Source of the DNA: Methanosarcina sp.
Lineage (GTDB): Archaea > Halobacteriota > Methanosarcinia > Methanosarcinales > Methanosarcinaceae
DNA length: 7,147 bases
NCBI GenBank assembly: GCA_013330315.1
Contig: DUIO01000226.1
Span: 9,592-16,738 of the forward strand
Direction: 5' to 3'
Part shown: piece by piece, positions 5,776 through 7,147 of the stretch
Numbering within the stretch: the first letter of the stretch is position 1
Layout of the letters: each line of letters starts with the position of its first letter
The notes under the pieces: generated by a model
What the model was told of the DNA's origin: nothing
Databases searched by the model: none
Seen by the model: only the letters and a program-made list of their open reading frames with translations
Made by a program: the position numbers and the translations under genes

Positions 5776-5833
5776 CCTTTTTGATCCAAAACATTCCAGA
5801 TATTTGTTTTCTGAACTTGTAAGATCAAAAAGG
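5776..5833. repeat. Long stem-loop with a perfect 11-bp outer stem
   Basis: CCTTTTTGATC (5776-5786) pairs perfectly with GATCAAAAAGG (5823-5833). Inside, AAAACA (5788-5793) pairs with TGTTTT (5805-5810). Together they make a two-part hairpin of 58 nt with an asymmetric internal loop. A T-rich stretch follows on the plus strand (5834-5850) but no gene ends there. It lies 77 bp downstream of the intact GYWKNHP gene on the minus strand, so it may serve as that gene's 3' structure, or belong to a small RNA or a degraded mobile element. Confidence 0.5.
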
Positions 5834-5909
5834 CTTATATTTTATTTTCCACTTGATTGTTATCTTTCCTTAAATTTCAGTTTTTTGTTTTTTTAATGGA
5901 GTTGGGTTT

Positions 5910-6716
5910 TTAATAGTTTCCGTTATTAAACTGGTCAAGCGTCTCAGCCCAGGAGATTGCCTCGGGACTGGTTGAAGGACTCACTTTGTTTGTCTGACCA
6001 GCCAGCCATTCTTCAGACTTTTTGATTATGTCCAGTAGTTCGCTGAGTTCTGCCGTTTTCGGGCACGCCCCGTTTTCAACGTTTAACCTGGCTGCAATGA
6101 GTTGATGGGCCAGTATCATACGGGCATCATTCTTTACAGGCTGCTTCAACACATCGTTGATCAATGCATCTTTACCGTTATAGGGTATGTCTCCGATCTT
6201 TAATGTGAATGGGTCCATTGGTGTGGTCGGATCATCGAACCAGGCATCCGGATGATTCTTCCAGTAACCCTGAGTGAGGGGCTGTTTGCAGACTTTCTTG
6301 CAGAGGCCCGCATCCCATACAACATCGTAATTACAGTGAGGGAGGTATGTGTAGTTCACAAATCCGTAATTCGTACTATTTGTGGATGCATCGCTGTCTC
6401 CTCCCATAGGACTGAAGAAGTAGCCTGCGGGAGCTATAAATTTCACGGTGTAGTTACCTACATAGCCATCTCCGAAAGTGTAGTAGCCGTTAGAATCCGT
6501 TGTCGTATTCTTCAGGTACTTTACAGGCGGCTCGCCAGATGTCAATTGCTTATATAATTCTACCCTGACGCCTTCAAACCCGGGCTCTACCGTATTCCTG
6601 ATTCCGTCGCAATTCTGGTCGTACCATACGGTGCCGTTAATAACTCCGGCTGTTGCAACCCCACTAAGTAAAATTAGACACGCCGTAAGTAATACTATTT
6701 TTGTCAGAGATTTCAA
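5910..6716 (-). CDS. Secreted surface protein: SdrD-B/Cna-B-like domain plus GYWKNHP domain
   Basis: A 268-aa exported protein. Residues 1-23 form a signal peptide (charged MKSLTK, hydrophobic core, cleavage likely after VATA). Residues about 24-139 form one SdrD-B/Cna-B-type beta-sandwich: GTVWYDQNCDG, EPGFEGVRVELY, TTDSNGYYTFGDGYVGNYTV, FIAPAGY and the closing DVVWDAGL. The domain is common in adhesins and S-layer-associated proteins, where the D-x-N-x-D-G loop may bind calcium. Cysteines C128, C139 and C143 lie at the junction. The C-terminal domain (about 148-268) starts TQGYWKNHPDAW (GYWKNHP 150-156), then FTLKIGDIPYNG, LKQPVKNDARMILAHQLIAARLNVENGACP, a helix and a terminal LDQFNNGNY. 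I know no assigned function for this domain. There is no C-terminal membrane anchor. The start is TTG 6716, fixed by a strong SD and the signal peptide. N-x-S/T sites are abundant in the beta domain. Confidence 0.88.
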   Translation of the reverse strand: MKSLTKIVLLTACLILLSGVATAGVINGTVWYDQNCDGIRNTVEPGFEGVRVELYKQLTSGEPPVKYLKNTTTDSNGYYTFGDGYVGNYTVKFIAPAGYFFSPMGGDSDASTNSTNYGFVNYTYLPHCNYDVVWDAGLCKKVCKQPLTQGYWKNHPDAWFDDPTTPMDPFTLKIGDIPYNGKDALINDVLKQPVKNDARMILAHQLIAARLNVENGACPKTAELSELLDIIKKSEEWLAGQTNKVSPSTSPEAISWAETLDQFNNGNY

Positions 6717-6727
6717 GTTTTTCCTCC
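6716..6727 (-). promoter_or_regulatory. Strong SD with TTG start of the SdrD-B/GYWKNHP gene
   Basis: The minus strand reads AAAAAAGGAGGAAAAACTTG. GGAGG at 6727-6723 lies 6 nt before TTG 6716-6714. No in-frame ATG occurs before residue 104, and the residues right after TTG form a clean signal peptide, so TTG is the start. Confidence 0.8.
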
Positions 6728-7067
6728 TTTTTTAGTGCGTCGGGAAACCAAAAGACTTCCTGCTCAGCTTGAAAAAAACCAGCTGATCTTCTTCATTTCT
6801 TTCCCGAGAATTTTGTCTCTAATTTTCTAATAACCAGTCAGCCTTAACTTTCCCATCAGCTCTAAGCTTCTTAATTATTTAGCGTTTTTCTGTATATAGT
6901 TTACAAATGAGTAATGGGCGACCTTCCCTAATAAATATATGGATTTGTTTATAAAATCAACTCATTTTTTTATAAAGGTTAAAACTGTATTCTGAGACCT
7001 GAATAGAAAAGAATATGAGACCGGCAGATAAATCATAAAAGTATATCCGGATTTGAGGTAAAAATTT
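6717..7067. other. Divergent promoter region between the secreted-protein gene and the right-edge gene
   Basis: This 351-bp AT-rich spacer must drive both neighbours. For the right-edge gene (plus), TTTATAAAA at 6948-6956 and TATAAA at 6971-6976 are good TATA candidates that would give leaders of roughly 65-90 nt. For the secreted-protein gene (minus), ATATATTTATTA (around 6940-6929) and CTATATAC (around 6901-6894) are candidates and imply a long leader of about 150-190 nt. Within that leader, TCAGCT (6764-6769) and AGCTGA (6781-6786) can form a small hairpin. No RNA gene is recognised. Confidence 0.45.
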
Positions 7068-7147
7068 ATGCTGGAAGATAAGAAAAAAACAAACATGACA
7101 GAATACCTTGATTATCAGGAGCGCAACAAACTCCTCTGGAGCCTCAG
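7068..7147 (+). CDS. Start of a probable second DUF5788-like gene, cut by the window edge
   Basis: Only 26 codons are visible, ATG 7068 onward, with a good SD (GAGGT at 7055-7059, 8 nt spacer). The sequence reads MLEDKKKTNMTEY then LDYQERNKLLWSL. The last part aligns with YITDAERKQLLSAL of the protein at 2253-2732: Y, E, R and the three leucines are identical across 14 positions, at a similar distance from the start. That suggests a paralogue of the DUF5788-like protein. The match is short, so the family assignment is tentative; the existence of a gene start is better supported by SD, TATA candidates and an uninterrupted frame. Confidence 0.55.
   Translation, partial: MLEDKKKTNMTEYLDYQERNKLLWSL

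Larger units (their letters stand above)
5353..5909. other. Intergenic region between the two GYWKNHP genes
   Basis: These 557 bp hold no convincing protein gene. They contain the TATA box of the interrupted gene, the 8-bp dyad at 5550-5573, an SD-preceded mini-frame at 5718, the 19-bp duplication and the 58-nt stem-loop. The mini-frame has GGAG at 5708-5711 and ATG 6 nt later, then reads MLLSRFSVT before a TAG at 5745. If the TAG were read as an amino acid the frame would reach TAA at 5820-5822 (34 residues). I do not call it as a gene. Confidence 0.5.

Noticed and set aside
6252..6557. A plus-strand 101-codon frame inside the SdrD-B gene
   Set aside because: It is antisense to a well-supported secreted protein, with no SD or domain features.
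1..7147. tRNA, rRNA or a known riboswitch
   Set aside because: No cloverleaf with a TTCGA-type loop, no rRNA-like conserved stretch and no recognised riboswitch core was found by eye on either strand.

Overview
The window looks like a chromosomal segment of a methanogenic archaeon, most likely Methanosarcina. The reasons are an Hps-RraA fusion protein, an archaeal-type pyrB-pyrI operon, a DUF5788-type protein, archaeal TATA boxes, Shine-Dalgarno sites of the GGAGGTGAT type and long AT-rich intergenic regions. The species assignment is inference from recognising these proteins; no search was run.

Layout. Positions 1-462 (minus) hold the N-terminal 154 codons of an A24 (prepilin/preflagellin) peptidase, cut by the window edge. 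Positions 601-1881 (minus) encode a bifunctional 3-hexulose-6-phosphate synthase / RraA-like protein whose start codon is not ATG, GTG or TTG. A 371-bp AT-rich divergent spacer follows, then a DUF5788-like gene (2253-2732, plus). The pyrimidine genes pyrB (2835-3761) and pyrI (3758-4228) follow on the plus strand, overlap by 4 bp, and end in a strong hairpin terminator. Positions 4229-4893 contain two different short tandem repeats and the eroded 5' end of an IS200/IS605-type tnpB.

The right part (4894-6716, minus) holds two secreted proteins that share a C-terminal domain beginning with the motif GYWKNHP. The first (4894-5352) is interrupted by one in-frame TAA exactly at the Tyr of that motif. 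The second (5910-6716) is intact, starts with TTG behind a strong SD, and has an SdrD-B/Cna-B-like domain before the GYWKNHP domain. Between them lie 557 bp rich in dyads and a 19-bp duplication. At the right edge (7068 onward, plus) starts a gene whose first residues resemble the DUF5788-like protein at 2253.

How the parts work together. PyrB and PyrI are the catalytic and regulatory subunits of aspartate transcarbamoylase, the committed step of pyrimidine synthesis. Hps is expected to supply ribulose 5-phosphate in archaea lacking the oxidative pentose phosphate pathway, so it feeds the same nucleotide supply, although it is transcribed separately. The secreted GYWKNHP proteins look like an accessory cell-surface module unrelated to the metabolic genes. 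The most notable points are the unnamed GYWKNHP domain, the single stop inside one copy, and the missing canonical start of hps-rraA.
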